Notes under the pieces: model-generated
What the model was told of the DNA's origin: nothing
Database searches by the model: none
What the model saw: only the letters and a program-made list of their open reading frames with translations
Made by a program: the position numbers and the translations under genes
Shown here: in pieces, positions 56,565 through 64,000 of the stretch
Layout: every line of letters begins with the position of its first letter
Position numbering within the stretch: position 1 is the first letter of the stretch
Assembly (NCBI RefSeq): GCF_001865575.2
Contig: NZ_CP017561.2
Span: forward strand, 2,108,001-2,172,000
Source: Paraburkholderia sprentiae WSM5005
GTDB taxonomy: Bacteria; Pseudomonadota; Gammaproteobacteria; Burkholderiales; Burkholderiaceae
DNA: 64,000 bases
Direction of reading: 5' to 3'

Positions 56565-58091
56565 ATGACTGAACCGACCCAGCCGACTGTCGCGCCCGAA
56601 GCGGACGACAACAAGATCATCGCCGAGCGCCGCGAAAAGCTGCGCGAGTTGCGTGAGCAAGGCGTCGCCTATCCGAACGATTTCCGTCCTACGCACCACG
56701 CCGAAGATCTGCAGACGCAATACGAGCACACCGACAAGGAAGCGCTCGAAGCGAATCCGCTCGAAGTCGCGATTGCCGGGCGCATGATGCTGAAACGCGT
56801 GATGGGCAAGGCGAGCTTCGCGACCGTGCGCGACGGCTCGGGTCAGATCCAGTTCTTCATCACGCCCGCCGACGTCGGTCAGGCAACCTACGACGCGTTC
56901 AAGAAGTGGGACATGGGCGACATCGTCGCCGCGCGCGGCGTGCTGTTTCGCACCAACAAGGGCGAGTTGTCGGTGCGCTGCACGGAGCTGCGTCTGCTGT
57001 CGAAGTCGCTGCGTCCGCTGCCTGACAAGTTCCACGGCCTCGCCGACCAGGAAATGAAGTACCGCCAGCGCTACGTCGACCTGATCGTCACGCCGGAAAC
57101 GCGCCGCACGTTCGTCGCGCGTACGAAGGCAATATCGTCGATCCGCAAGTACATGGCCGACGCGAACTTCATGGAAGTCGAAACGCCGATGCTGCATCCG
57201 ATTCCGGGCGGCGCGGCGGCCAAGCCGTTCTCGACGCACCACAACGCGCTCGACATGCAAATGTTCCTGCGCATCGCGCCGGAGCTGTATCTGAAGCGGC
57301 TGGTGGTGGGCGGCTTCGAGCGCGTGTTCGAGATCAATCGTAATTTCCGCAACGAGGGCGTGTCCGTGCGCCACAACCCGGAATTCACGATGATCGAGTT
57401 CTACGCGGCCTACACCGACTACAAGTGGCTGATGGATTTCACCGAGCAGCTGATTCGCCAGGCCGCCATCGATGCGCTCGGCACGGCCACCATCACCTAT
57501 CAGGGTCGCGAGCTCGATCTGTCGAAGCCGTTCCACCGGCTCACGATCACGCAGGCAATCCAGAAGTACGCGCCGCACTACACGAGCGAGCAGCTCGCCG
57601 ACAGTACGTTCCTGCGCGCCGAGTTGAAGAAGTTCGGCGTCGATGCATCGCAGCCGCAGTTCCTGAACGCGGGCGTCGGCTCGCTGCAATTGGCGCTGTT
57701 CGAAGAGACGGCAGAGTCGCAACTGTGGGAGCCGACCTACATCATCGACTACCCGATCGAAGTGTCGCCGCTCGCGCGGGCGTCGGACAAGGTGGCGGGC
57801 ATCACCGAGCGTTTCGAGCTGTTCATCACGGGCCGCGAAATCGCTAACGGCTTCTCGGAGCTGAACGATCCGGAAGATCAGGCCGCGCGCTTCAGGAAGC
57901 AGGTCGACCAGAAAGACGCCGGCGACGAAGAAGCGATGTTCTACGACGCCGACTACATCCGCGCGCTCGAATACGGCATGCCGCCGGCGGGCGGCTGCGG
58001 TATCGGCATCGACCGTCTGGTGATGATGCTGACCGATAGCCCGAGCATCCGCGACGTGATCCTGTTCCCGCATCTGCGTCGCGAGGATTGA
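56565..58091 (+). CDS. lysS: lysyl-tRNA synthetase (class II)
   Basis: A 508-residue class II enzyme. An N-terminal OB anticodon-binding domain contains [18 protein letters not shown]. Motif 1 lies around [11 protein letters not shown], motif 2 is [16 protein letters not shown], and motif 3 is [13 protein letters not shown]. It lies 110 bases downstream of prfB, the common prfB-lysS pair, and ends at a strong terminator. Confidence 0.97.
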   Translation: MTEPTQPTVAPEADDNKIIAERREKLRELREQGVAYPNDFRPTHHAEDLQTQYEHTDKEALEANPLEVAIAGRMMLKRVMGKASFATVRDGSGQIQFFITPADVGQATYDAFKKWDMGDIVAARGVLFRTNKGELSVRCTELRLLSKSLRPLPDKFHGLADQEMKYRQRYVDLIVTPETRRTFVARTKAISSIRKYMADANFMEVETPMLHPIPGGAAAKPFSTHHNALDMQMFLRIAPELYLKRLVVGGFERVFEINRNFRNEGVSVRHNPEFTMIEFYAAYTDYKWLMDFTEQLIRQAAIDALGTATITYQGRELDLSKPFHRLTITQAIQKYAPHYTSEQLADSTFLRAELKKFGVDASQPQFLNAGVGSLQLALFEETAESQLWEPTYIIDYPIEVSPLARASDKVAGITERFELFITGREIANGFSELNDPEDQAARFRKQVDQKDAGDEEAMFYDADYIRALEYGMPPAGGCGIGIDRLVMMLTDSPSIRDVILFPHLRRED

Positions 58092-58434
58092 GCGGCGCTG
58101 CGCTAGCGATCGTTGCGGTTGGCGTGCGAAGCCATCGTTGTGAAGAACGCCCGGTTTATGCCGGGCGTTTTTTATGCCGGGCCGTTTCGCCGCGGGGGAC
58201 CGTTTTCTGCTGTTGAGCGTTGTAACCAGCGGTAAAAGCTGCTCGATCACGCACGAGTCGCCGTAATCGCCTTTGGCTTTGCAAGCTTGCGAGCGGCAAG
58301 GCGCGCCGCGTAGAGGCCACCTGCGCACGCCCAAGGCGTCACCGCACAGGTTACAAATTGAAACGCTGCCCGGATCGGATTGCCCGACACTCGGTATGAG
58401 AAGAAGTCGGCTCTGTCAGAAACGGAGGCCCAAC
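58092..58434. other. 343-base region between lysS and the glycine-zipper gene
   Basis: It contains the lysS terminator (58146-58173). The rest shows no gene and no clear promoter; GTTACAAAT near 58352 is at best a weak -10. Confidence 0.5.
58146..58173 (+). terminator. intrinsic terminator after lysS
   Basis: AACGCCCGG pairs with CCGGGCGTT across a six-base loop and is followed by a run of six T. Confidence 0.9.
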
Positions 58435-59133
58435 ATGGACACCCCTACTCGTCAAACCACGCAGCAACCTCGTCTTCATCCGTTGATCGCGGTCGCCGCG
58501 GGCGCGGTGCTCGTCGCGAGTCTCATCGCTACCGCAGCAATCACCGGCGTGTTGCCGAAGGCGTCGAGCAACGGCACCCAGAACGCTCAGACACAGGCCG
58601 CGCAGGCCATAGCGCAACCGCCGGCTGTCGTCGATTCGGCCGCGCCGGTCAATCCATCTGTGCAACAGCAGCAGCTTCACGCTCAGCAAGCGGTGCCCGC
58701 CGCCCCTGCCCCTGCGCCGACGCAGCAGCAATACACGCAGCCACAGCAGGCGCAGGCCGCGCCGCAGTACGCGCAGCAGCCGGCGCCGCGAGCCGCTTAT
58801 TGCTCGACTTGCGGCACCGTCGCCTCGATTACGGTGATTCGGCATGAAGGACGTGGCACCGGCATTGGCGCGGTCGGCGGCGCGGTGGCCGGGGGCGTCG
58901 TCGGGAATCAGTTCGGCGCGGGCGGCGGGCGTACCGCGATGACGCTGCTCGGCGCGCTCGGCGGCGGGCTCGCCGGCAACTCGGTCGAAAAACATCTGCG
59001 CAGCACGACGTCGTATTCGGTGCGCGTGCACATGGCAGACGGCAAGACGCGCTACTTCACTTATCGCGAGGCGCCGCCGTTGCGCGACGGAGAGCGCGTG
59101 CGCGTCGAGAACGGTGGCCTCGTCGCCGACTGA
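58435..59133 (+). CDS. glycine-zipper 2TM-domain envelope protein
   Basis: A 232-residue protein with an N-terminal membrane segment at about 16-40 and a long Gln/Ala/Pro linker. Two cysteines (C123, C126; CSTCG) precede a glycine-zipper 2TM motif (about 141-182, GIGAVGGAVAGGVVGNQFG). A small beta-rich end follows (SYSVRVHMADGKTRYFTY). This resembles the SlyB/YmgG group of outer-envelope proteins but lacks a lipobox. Function is unknown; a stress or envelope-integrity role is inferred. GGAGG precedes ATG 58435. Confidence 0.85.
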   Translation: MDTPTRQTTQQPRLHPLIAVAAGAVLVASLIATAAITGVLPKASSNGTQNAQTQAAQAIAQPPAVVDSAAPVNPSVQQQQLHAQQAVPAAPAPAPTQQQYTQPQQAQAAPQYAQQPAPRAAYCSTCGTVASITVIRHEGRGTGIGAVGGAVAGGVVGNQFGAGGGRTAMTLLGALGGGLAGNSVEKHLRSTTSYSVRVHMADGKTRYFTYREAPPLRDGERVRVENGGLVAD

Positions 59134-59167
59134 GCTCAGCGCCCGACGTTCGTCGACGCAGCCCATG

Positions 59168-59197
59168 AAAAAAGGCGATTCCATCGGAATCGCCTTT
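59168..59197 (-). terminator. terminator at the end of the isc operon
   Basis: A 12-bp perfect stem (AAAGGCGATTCC / GGAATCGCCTTT) with a three-base loop; on minus it is followed by a T run. It also lies downstream of the plus-strand glycine-zipper gene and may serve both. Confidence 0.85.
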
Positions 59198-59231
59198 GCT
59201 TTGGATTCAATACGTCAGTTCCAACGCGCGT

Positions 59232-59429
59232 TTAATAATCCGCGTCTTCGATCCATGCCGCCTGGATCGCTTCGAGAATCTTTTCGCTGGAGCGGTTCGG
59301 ATCGTCGTCAAAACCTTCGAGCTCGGTCACCCAGCGATGTAGGTCGGTGAAACGCACCTGCTGCGGATCGACGTCCTGATGCTTGTCCGTCAGAGCCATC
59401 GCGATGTCTTGCGTATCGGTCCACTTCAT
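59232..59429 (-). CDS. iscX: Fe-S assembly protein IscX
   Basis: A 65-residue acidic protein (MKWTDTQDIAMAL; the RFTDLHRWVTELEGFDDDP segment is diagnostic). IscX binds IscS, competes with the iron donor site and moderates cluster assembly. It is the last isc gene, 15 bases after fdx. Confidence 0.95.
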   Translation of the reverse strand: MKWTDTQDIAMALTDKHQDVDPQQVRFTDLHRWVTELEGFDDDPNRSSEKILEAIQAAWIEDADY

Positions 59430-59444
59430 GGCGGCACCCTCCTG

Positions 59445-59786
59445 TTAGTGGTTTTCCTTTGCGTGATTGATCGAGTAACGCGGAATTTCGACGACCAGAT
59501 CCTGGTCGTCCGGCATAACCGCCTGACACGACAGGCGCGAAGCCGGTTCCAGCCCCCATGCCTTGTCCAACAGATCGTCCTCGTCTTCCTCGGATGGCGT
59601 CAAGGCGGCGAAACCCTCACGCACGATCACGTGACAGGTCGTGCACGCGCACGACTTCTCGCACGCATGCTCGATTTCGATACCGTTATCGAGCAGGTTG
59701 TCACAGATGCTCTTGCCGGGCACGGCGTCGATCACCGCGCCTTCCGGACACAGTTCGACGTGAGGCAGCACAACGATTTGAGGCAT
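59445..59786 (-). CDS. fdx: ISC-type 2Fe-2S ferredoxin
   Basis: A 113-residue ferredoxin with the ligand set C42, C48, C51 and C87 (ACEKSCACTTC and LSCQAV). It supplies electrons for cluster assembly on IscU. It is separated from hscA by 190 bases that hold a 15-bp hairpin, an unusually wide gap inside this operon. Confidence 0.96.
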   Translation of the reverse strand: MPQIVVLPHVELCPEGAVIDAVPGKSICDNLLDNGIEIEHACEKSCACTTCHVIVREGFAALTPSEEDEDDLLDKAWGLEPASRLSCQAVMPDDQDLVVEIPRYSINHAKENH

Positions 59787-59858
59787 ACAGTTTCCGTTTG
59801 GGTCTGAGGCACGGCGGCTGCCAGCAATGCCGCGTGCAGGCTCCGTACCATTTTACTG

Positions 59859-59891
59859 GCGCCGCGCGGACTTTTTAAGTCCGCGCGGCGC
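59859..59891 (-). other. 15-bp perfect hairpin between hscA and fdx
   Basis: GCGCCGCGCGGACTT (59859-59873) and AAGTCCGCGCGGCGC (59877-59891) flank a three-base loop. No T run follows on the minus strand. It could slow polymerase, define an RNA end, or act as a 3'-end stabiliser for the hscA part of the message. Confidence 0.7.
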
Positions 59892-59976
59892 GCTCCGGTG
59901 GTTCAAGGGAGGTTCGCAGTGGGTCCGTGGCCGGGACAACGCGCGGCGCGCGCTCGTTGACGCCACGCTCGCCGGT

Positions 59977-61848
59977 TCAGATCTCGTCGAGCTTGCGGCC
60001 GGACAGCGCGCGGCGAATCCCCTTGTTCATGCGGCGCGCGGCGAATTCGTCGGTGCCTTCCGCGAGCGCCTTCGTCGCCGCTTCGATCGCGCCGACGTCA
60101 TCGCCTGACGCGACGCTGCGCAGCGCGGTGAGCAGCGCGTCGAGTTCAGCGCGTTCGCTGTCGTCGAGTAGGTCCGCGTCGGCGGCGAGCGCCGCATCGG
60201 TCGCTTCGACGAGACGCTGCGCTTCGACCTGCGCCTCGCGCAATGCGCGCGCGCGCATATCGATTTCAGCGGTCGAAAAGCTGTCTTCGAGCATGCGCGC
60301 GATGTCGTCGTCGGCGAGGCCGTAAGAAGGCTTCACGACCACCGATGCCTCCACGCCCGACGCGAGCTCGCGCGCGAATACCGACAGCAGGCCGTCGGCG
60401 TCGACCTGATAGGTCACGCGAATGCGCGCGGCGCCCGCGGCCATCGGCGGAATGCCGCGCAGCTCGAAGCGCGCGAGCGAGCGGCAGTCGCTGACGAGCT
60501 CGCGCTCGCCTTGCACGACGTGAATCGCCATCGCGGTCTGGCCGTCCTTGAAGGTCGTGAAATCCTGTGCGCGAGCGACCGGAATCGTCGAGTTGCGCGG
60601 AATGATCTTCTCGGTGAGGCCACCCATCGTCTCGACGCCGAGTGACAGCGGAATCACGTCGAGCAGCAGCCACTCGTCGCCTTCGGTGCCGCGGTTGCCG
60701 GCCAGCAGATCGGCCTGGATCGCGGCGCCGAGCGCGACCACCTGATCCGGATCGAGATTGACGAGCGGCGGCTGGCCGAACAACGCCTCGACCGCGCGGC
60801 GGATCACCGGCATGCGCGTCGCGCCGCCGACCAGGACGACGCCCTTGATGTCCTTGGTCGTGACCTTCGCGTCGCGCAGCGCTTTTTTCGTCGGGCCCAG
60901 CGTGCGTTGCACCAGCGCGGCCGTGATGGTCTCGAATGTGGCTTCGTCGATCGTCAGATCGAGCGCGGTGCCGTCCGCGAGCGTGACTTTGAGGCTCGCC
61001 CGCGGCGCGCTCGACAACGCCTCCTTGGCCTCGCGCACGCTGTCGAGCAGCAGGCGCACGTCGTGCGGCGCGAGCGTCTGCGGCGCGATGCCGGCCTGTT
61101 CGAGCACGTGGCGGTATAGCGCATGGTCGAAGTCGTCGCCGCCGAGCGCGGAATCGCCGCCCGCTGCGAGCACTTCGAACACGCCCTTGGTGAGCTTCAG
61201 GATCGACAGGTCAAAGGTGCCGCCGCCGAGGTCGTAGACCGCGTACAGACCTTCGGCGCCATTGTCGAGACCGTAGGCGATCGCGGCGGCGGTGGGTTCG
61301 TTGAGCAGACGCAGCACATTCAGGCCCGCGAGGCGCGCGGCATCCTTGGTCGCCTGGCGCTGTGCTTCGTCGAAGTAAGCGGGCACCGTGATCACCGCGC
61401 CGACCAGCTCGTCGCCGAGCGTGTCTTCGGCGCGCTGGCGCAGTGTCGCGAGAATTTCAGCCGATACCTCCACCGGGCTCTTCACGCCATCGACGGTGCG
61501 GATCTGCACCATGCCGGGGGCATCGACGAAATCGTACGGCGCGTTTTCGGCGCCTTCCACTTCCGTCTTGCCGCGGCCCATGAAACGCTTGACCGACACG
61601 ATCGTGTTGCGCGGGTCGGTCGCGGCTTCGGCTTTCGCCCGGCGGCCGATGCGGCGGCCGCCCTGTTCCAGGTAACGCACCACCGAGGGCAGCAGCACGT
61701 GTCCGTCTTCGTCGGGCAGCACATCGGGCACGCCGCTGCGCACGGCGGCGACGAGGGAGTTGGTGGTGCCGAGATCGATACCGACCGCCAGACGCCGCTG
61801 ATGAGGCGCCGGCGCCATGCCGGGTTCGGAGATTTGCAGTAAGGCCAT
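59977..61848 (-). CDS. hscA: Hsp70-type chaperone HscA
   Basis: A 623-residue specialised Hsp70: the ATPase opening [13 protein letters not shown], the [13 protein letters not shown] and [10 protein letters not shown] phosphate loops, and a substrate-binding domain with a helical lid. HscA releases clusters from IscU, recognising its LPPVK motif. Start ATG 61848 ([10 protein letters not shown]) matches HscA; the open frame upstream to 61911 is not conserved-looking. hscB lies 162 bases upstream. Confidence 0.95.
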   Translation of the reverse strand: MALLQISEPGMAPAPHQRRLAVGIDLGTTNSLVAAVRSGVPDVLPDEDGHVLLPSVVRYLEQGGRRIGRRAKAEAATDPRNTIVSVKRFMGRGKTEVEGAENAPYDFVDAPGMVQIRTVDGVKSPVEVSAEILATLRQRAEDTLGDELVGAVITVPAYFDEAQRQATKDAARLAGLNVLRLLNEPTAAAIAYGLDNGAEGLYAVYDLGGGTFDLSILKLTKGVFEVLAAGGDSALGGDDFDHALYRHVLEQAGIAPQTLAPHDVRLLLDSVREAKEALSSAPRASLKVTLADGTALDLTIDEATFETITAALVQRTLGPTKKALRDAKVTTKDIKGVVLVGGATRMPVIRRAVEALFGQPPLVNLDPDQVVALGAAIQADLLAGNRGTEGDEWLLLDVIPLSLGVETMGGLTEKIIPRNSTIPVARAQDFTTFKDGQTAMAIHVVQGERELVSDCRSLARFELRGIPPMAAGAARIRVTYQVDADGLLSVFARELASGVEASVVVKPSYGLADDDIARMLEDSFSTAEIDMRARALREAQVEAQRLVEATDAALAADADLLDDSERAELDALLTALRSVASGDDVGAIEAATKALAEGTDEFAARRMNKGIRRALSGRKLDEI

Positions 61849-62010
61849 CTGGATCTTCTCGGGGACGTTGTGCCCCGTCCTGAATGTTCGCGTTGCTGGG
61901 GGTGATGCCACGGCTCGCGGCCGCGCTGGTTTTGTTTGTCGCTTGGTACGTCGCTGCCTACTGTTGCCGCTTGCCGGCGCCGCGCCTTTACGCGCCTTGC
62001 AGAAACCGCG

Positions 62011-62538
62011 CTAGCCTTCGAGCCGCTCGATCTGCGCGTCGATTTCCGACGCCACGCGCTCGATGAACATCAACTGCCGCACCGCCTCGCTCGCCGCCTG
62101 ATTCGCGCCGCTATCGAGCGATGCGCCGAGCTTGTCGAAGCGCTGACGCTCTTCGTCACGCAGCTCCACGAGCAGCGCGTCGAGCGCGTCGACGTTCTTC
62201 GCCGCGGCGGCGTCCTCGATGTTCTCGCGCCACTCCATCTGCTGCATCAGGAATGCGGGCTCCATCGCCGTGTTGTTCTCCGCGTCGACGTTGATGCCGC
62301 GCAACGACAGCAGATAGGTCGCGCGCTTGAGCGGATCGCGCAGCGTCTGATAGGCCTCGTTCGCGCGCGTGGCCCATTGCATCGCGATACGCTTTTGCGC
62401 ATCGCCGGCCGCGGCGAAGCGATCCGGATGCACCTGGGCCTGCACGGTGCGGTACGCGTGATCGAGCGTGCTCGCGTCGAGCGCAAATTGCGCCGGCAGA
62501 CCAAACAGATCGAAGTGGCTGTCGTTCAGCGAGGCCAT
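62011..62538 (-). CDS. hscB: Fe-S co-chaperone HscB
   Basis: A 175-residue J-domain protein: [15 protein letters not shown] opening, HPD at 37-39, and a C-terminal three-helix bundle that binds IscU. It brings IscU to HscA and stimulates its ATPase. It follows iscA after 137 bases containing a terminator-like hairpin. Confidence 0.95.
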   Translation of the reverse strand: MASLNDSHFDLFGLPAQFALDASTLDHAYRTVQAQVHPDRFAAAGDAQKRIAMQWATRANEAYQTLRDPLKRATYLLSLRGINVDAENNTAMEPAFLMQQMEWRENIEDAAAAKNVDALDALLVELRDEERQRFDKLGASLDSGANQAASEAVRQLMFIERVASEIDAQIERLEG

Positions 62539-62623
62539 CGGATTAAAGTCCGTTGAGGAAAAGTGGCGTGGAAACGTTGAGCCCTTGCAGGCGTGAGCGC
62601 TTGAGTCGCGCGGGGATCAAACT

Positions 62624-62647
62624 AAAAAGGCGGCCCGCGCCGCCTTT
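62624..62647 (-). terminator. intrinsic terminator/attenuator between iscA and hscB
   Basis: AAAGGCGGC (62626-62634) pairs with GCCGCCTTT (62639-62647) across a four-base loop. On the minus strand the stem is followed by TTTTTAGTTTG. It should end part of the iscSUA transcription before hscB. Confidence 0.75.
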
Positions 62648-62675
62648 GATCCGCCGCACGCGGAAAGTAACGAAG

Positions 62676-62999
62676 CTACACGCGGAATGACTCGCCGCAG
62701 CCGCACTCGTCTTTCACGTTCGGATTGTTGAACCTGAAGCCTTCGTTCAGGCCCTCGCGCGCGAAGTCGAGCTCCGTGCCGTCGATATACGCAAGACTCT
62801 TCGGGTCGACGACGACCTTCACGCCGCTCGTCTCGAACACCTGATCTTCTGGCGCGAGTTCGTCCACGTACTCGAGCTTGTAGGCGAGACCCGAGCAACC
62901 GGTGGTGCGCACACCGACGCGCAGCCCGATGCCTTTACCACGGCGGGTCAGATACTTCCGGACGTGCTGTACTGCCTTTTCGGTCAACGTAATTGCCAT
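62676..62999 (-). CDS. iscA: A-type Fe-S carrier IscA
   Basis: A 107-residue carrier with the three conserved cysteines C35 (TTGCSG), C99 and C101 (ECGCGESF). IscA passes clusters to apo-proteins. It lies 82 bases downstream of iscU. Confidence 0.97.
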   Translation of the reverse strand: MAITLTEKAVQHVRKYLTRRGKGIGLRVGVRTTGCSGLAYKLEYVDELAPEDQVFETSGVKVVVDPKSLAYIDGTELDFAREGLNEGFRFNNPNVKDECGCGESFRV

Positions 63000-63081
63000 A
63001 ACGTTTCTCAGTTGCCAGCGTGCGCGGCGCGCGTGTGTTCGCGCCGCGCCTACCGGTTACACCTTTTTCTTACCCTGTTGC

Positions 63082-63495
63082 TCAGGCAGCATTGCCGTCT
63101 TCGACAACCGCTGCTTCGCCGTGGCGCTGCTTGTAGTCGGCGACCGCCGCCTTGATCGCGTCTTCGGCGAGGATCGAGCAGTGGATTTTCACGGGCGGCA
63201 GTGCCAGCTCCTCGGCGATCTGCGTGTTCTTGATCGACATCGCCTGGTCGAGCGTCTTGCCCTTCACCCATTCGGTGACGAGCGAGCTCGACGCAATGGC
63301 GGAGCCACAGCCGTACGTCTTGAACTTCGCGTCTTCGATGATGCCGTCCGCGCCGACGCGGATCTGCAGCTTCATCACGTCGCCGCAAGCCGGCGCGCCG
63401 ACCATGCCGGTACCGACCGTGTCGTCGTCCTTCGCGAAGGAACCGACGTTGCGCGGGTTTTCGTAGTGGTCGAGGACCTTGTCGCTATAAGCCAT
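63082..63495 (-). CDS. iscU: Fe-S cluster scaffold IscU
   Basis: A 137-residue scaffold with cluster ligands C37, C63 and C106, D39 in ACGD, and the HscA-recognition loop LPPVK at 99-103. The C-terminal ten residues (EAAVVEDGNAA) extend slightly beyond E. coli IscU. It lies 72 bases downstream of iscS. Confidence 0.98.
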   Translation of the reverse strand: MAYSDKVLDHYENPRNVGSFAKDDDTVGTGMVGAPACGDVMKLQIRVGADGIIEDAKFKTYGCGSAIASSSLVTEWVKGKTLDQAMSIKNTQIAEELALPPVKIHCSILAEDAIKAAVADYKQRHGEAAVVEDGNAA

Positions 63496-63567
63496 GATTA
63501 CACTCCTTGATTCGTTTCAACCTGCAATCCGATCAACCTTCGATGTGCGCTTCGTCCAGCCGGCGCG

Positions 63568-64000
63568 TCAGTGCGCGGCCCACTGGATGGTCGACAGATC
63601 GATCCCGTCCTTGTGCATTTCCCACAGCGGCGACAGATCGCGCAGCTTGGAAATCTTCGACTTCAGCAGGTTGATCACGTAATCGATTTCCTGCTCGGTC
63701 GTGAACCGCCCCACCGTGAAGCGGATCGAGCTGTGCGCGAGTTCGTCGTTGCGGCCAAGCGCGCGCAGTACGTACGACGGCTCCAGCGACGCCGACGTGC
63801 ACGCCGAACCCGACGACACCGCCACGTCCTTGACCGCCATGATCAGCGATTCGCCTTCGACGAAATTGAAGCTGATGTTCAGGTTGTGCGGCACACGTTT
63901 TTCCATGTCGCCGTTCACATACACTTCTTCGATTTCCGACAGGCCTTTCAGCAGTCGGTCGCGCAGCATGCGGATGCGCTCGTTTTCGGTCGCCATCTCT
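63568..64000 (-). CDS. iscS: cysteine desulfurase IscS (partial, C-terminal part)
   Basis: The C-terminal 144 or so residues of IscS; the 5' part lies beyond the window. The catalytic cysteine loop [21 protein letters not shown] is split here only for quoting: [13 protein letters not shown] then SYVLRALG. The end ([16 protein letters not shown]) matches group I desulfurases. The apparent ATG at 63996 is internal, because the frame stays open to the window edge. IscS provides sulfur for IscU and tRNA thiolation; iscR is expected upstream. Confidence 0.96.
   Translation of the reverse strand, partial: EMATENERIRMLRDRLLKGLSEIEEVYVNGDMEKRVPHNLNISFNFVEGESLIMAVKDVAVSSGSACTSASLEPSYVLRALGRNDELAHSSIRFTVGRFTTEQEIDYVINLLKSKISKLRDLSPLWEMHKDGIDLSTIQWAAH

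Overview
The window is a high-GC chromosomal housekeeping segment from a beta-proteobacterium of the family Burkholderiaceae, most likely Burkholderia or Paraburkholderia. This assignment rests on protein sequence character and gene order: hisZ-purA-phosphoribosyltransferase after hflK-hflC, an rpfE-like gene beside recJ-prfB-lysS, and pyrG-kdsA-eno-ftsB. It comes from recognition, not from a database search. I found no transposase, integrase, phage gene, tRNA, rRNA, CRISPR array or toxin/defence cassette. Coding density is high and almost every gene is an intact core gene.

Layout. Bases 1-9 kb hold a partial slyD (minus), the ribosomal-protein oxygenase roxA, an Ala-rich lipoprotein, a DinG-type helicase, a YdcH-like protein, a Gln-rich secreted protein and tex. 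From 8.6 to 28.2 kb everything reads on the minus strand: kup, then the run ndk-rlmN-rodZ-ispG-hisS-yfgM-bamB-der-hfq-hflX-hflK-hflC-DUF2065-hisZ-purA-PRT (given in transcription order). This matches the well-known enterobacterial orders around hisS/bamB/der and hfq/hflX/hflKC/purA. At 28.5 kb a BI-1/YccA membrane protein lies on the plus strand. From 29.3 to 38.5 kb a minus-strand series carries metallo-hydrolase, bamC, dapA, methyltransferase, trpS, M50 protease, Sua5/YciO protein, PHP phosphatase, alpha/beta hydrolase and a DUF455 protein. Gamma-carbonic anhydrase, hslO (Hsp33) and a small lipoprotein follow on plus (38.7-40.8 kb).

From 40.9 to 52.1 kb the minus strand carries pyrG-kdsA-eno-ftsB, a hydrolase, and lolC-lolD-tatD-comEC. 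The plus strand at 52.4-59.1 kb carries rpfE-recJ-prfB-lysS and a glycine-zipper protein. The last 5 kb is the minus-strand isc operon, iscS(partial)-iscU-iscA-hscB-hscA-fdx-iscX, whose upstream end is cut by the window edge.

The genes cluster by function: envelope assembly (bamB, bamC, lolCD, rodZ, ftsB, kdsA), translation and RNA (trpS, hisS, lysS, prfB, rlmN, hfq, hflX, der, Sua5-like), Fe-S assembly (isc), and nucleotide metabolism (purA, pyrG, ndk). The observations most worth checking are a four-cysteine Fe-S-type motif in TrpRS, a terminator-like hairpin between iscA and hscB plus a 15-bp hairpin between hscA and fdx, two candidate leaderless genes, and the prfB programmed frameshift. 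I see no convincing undescribed multi-gene system.
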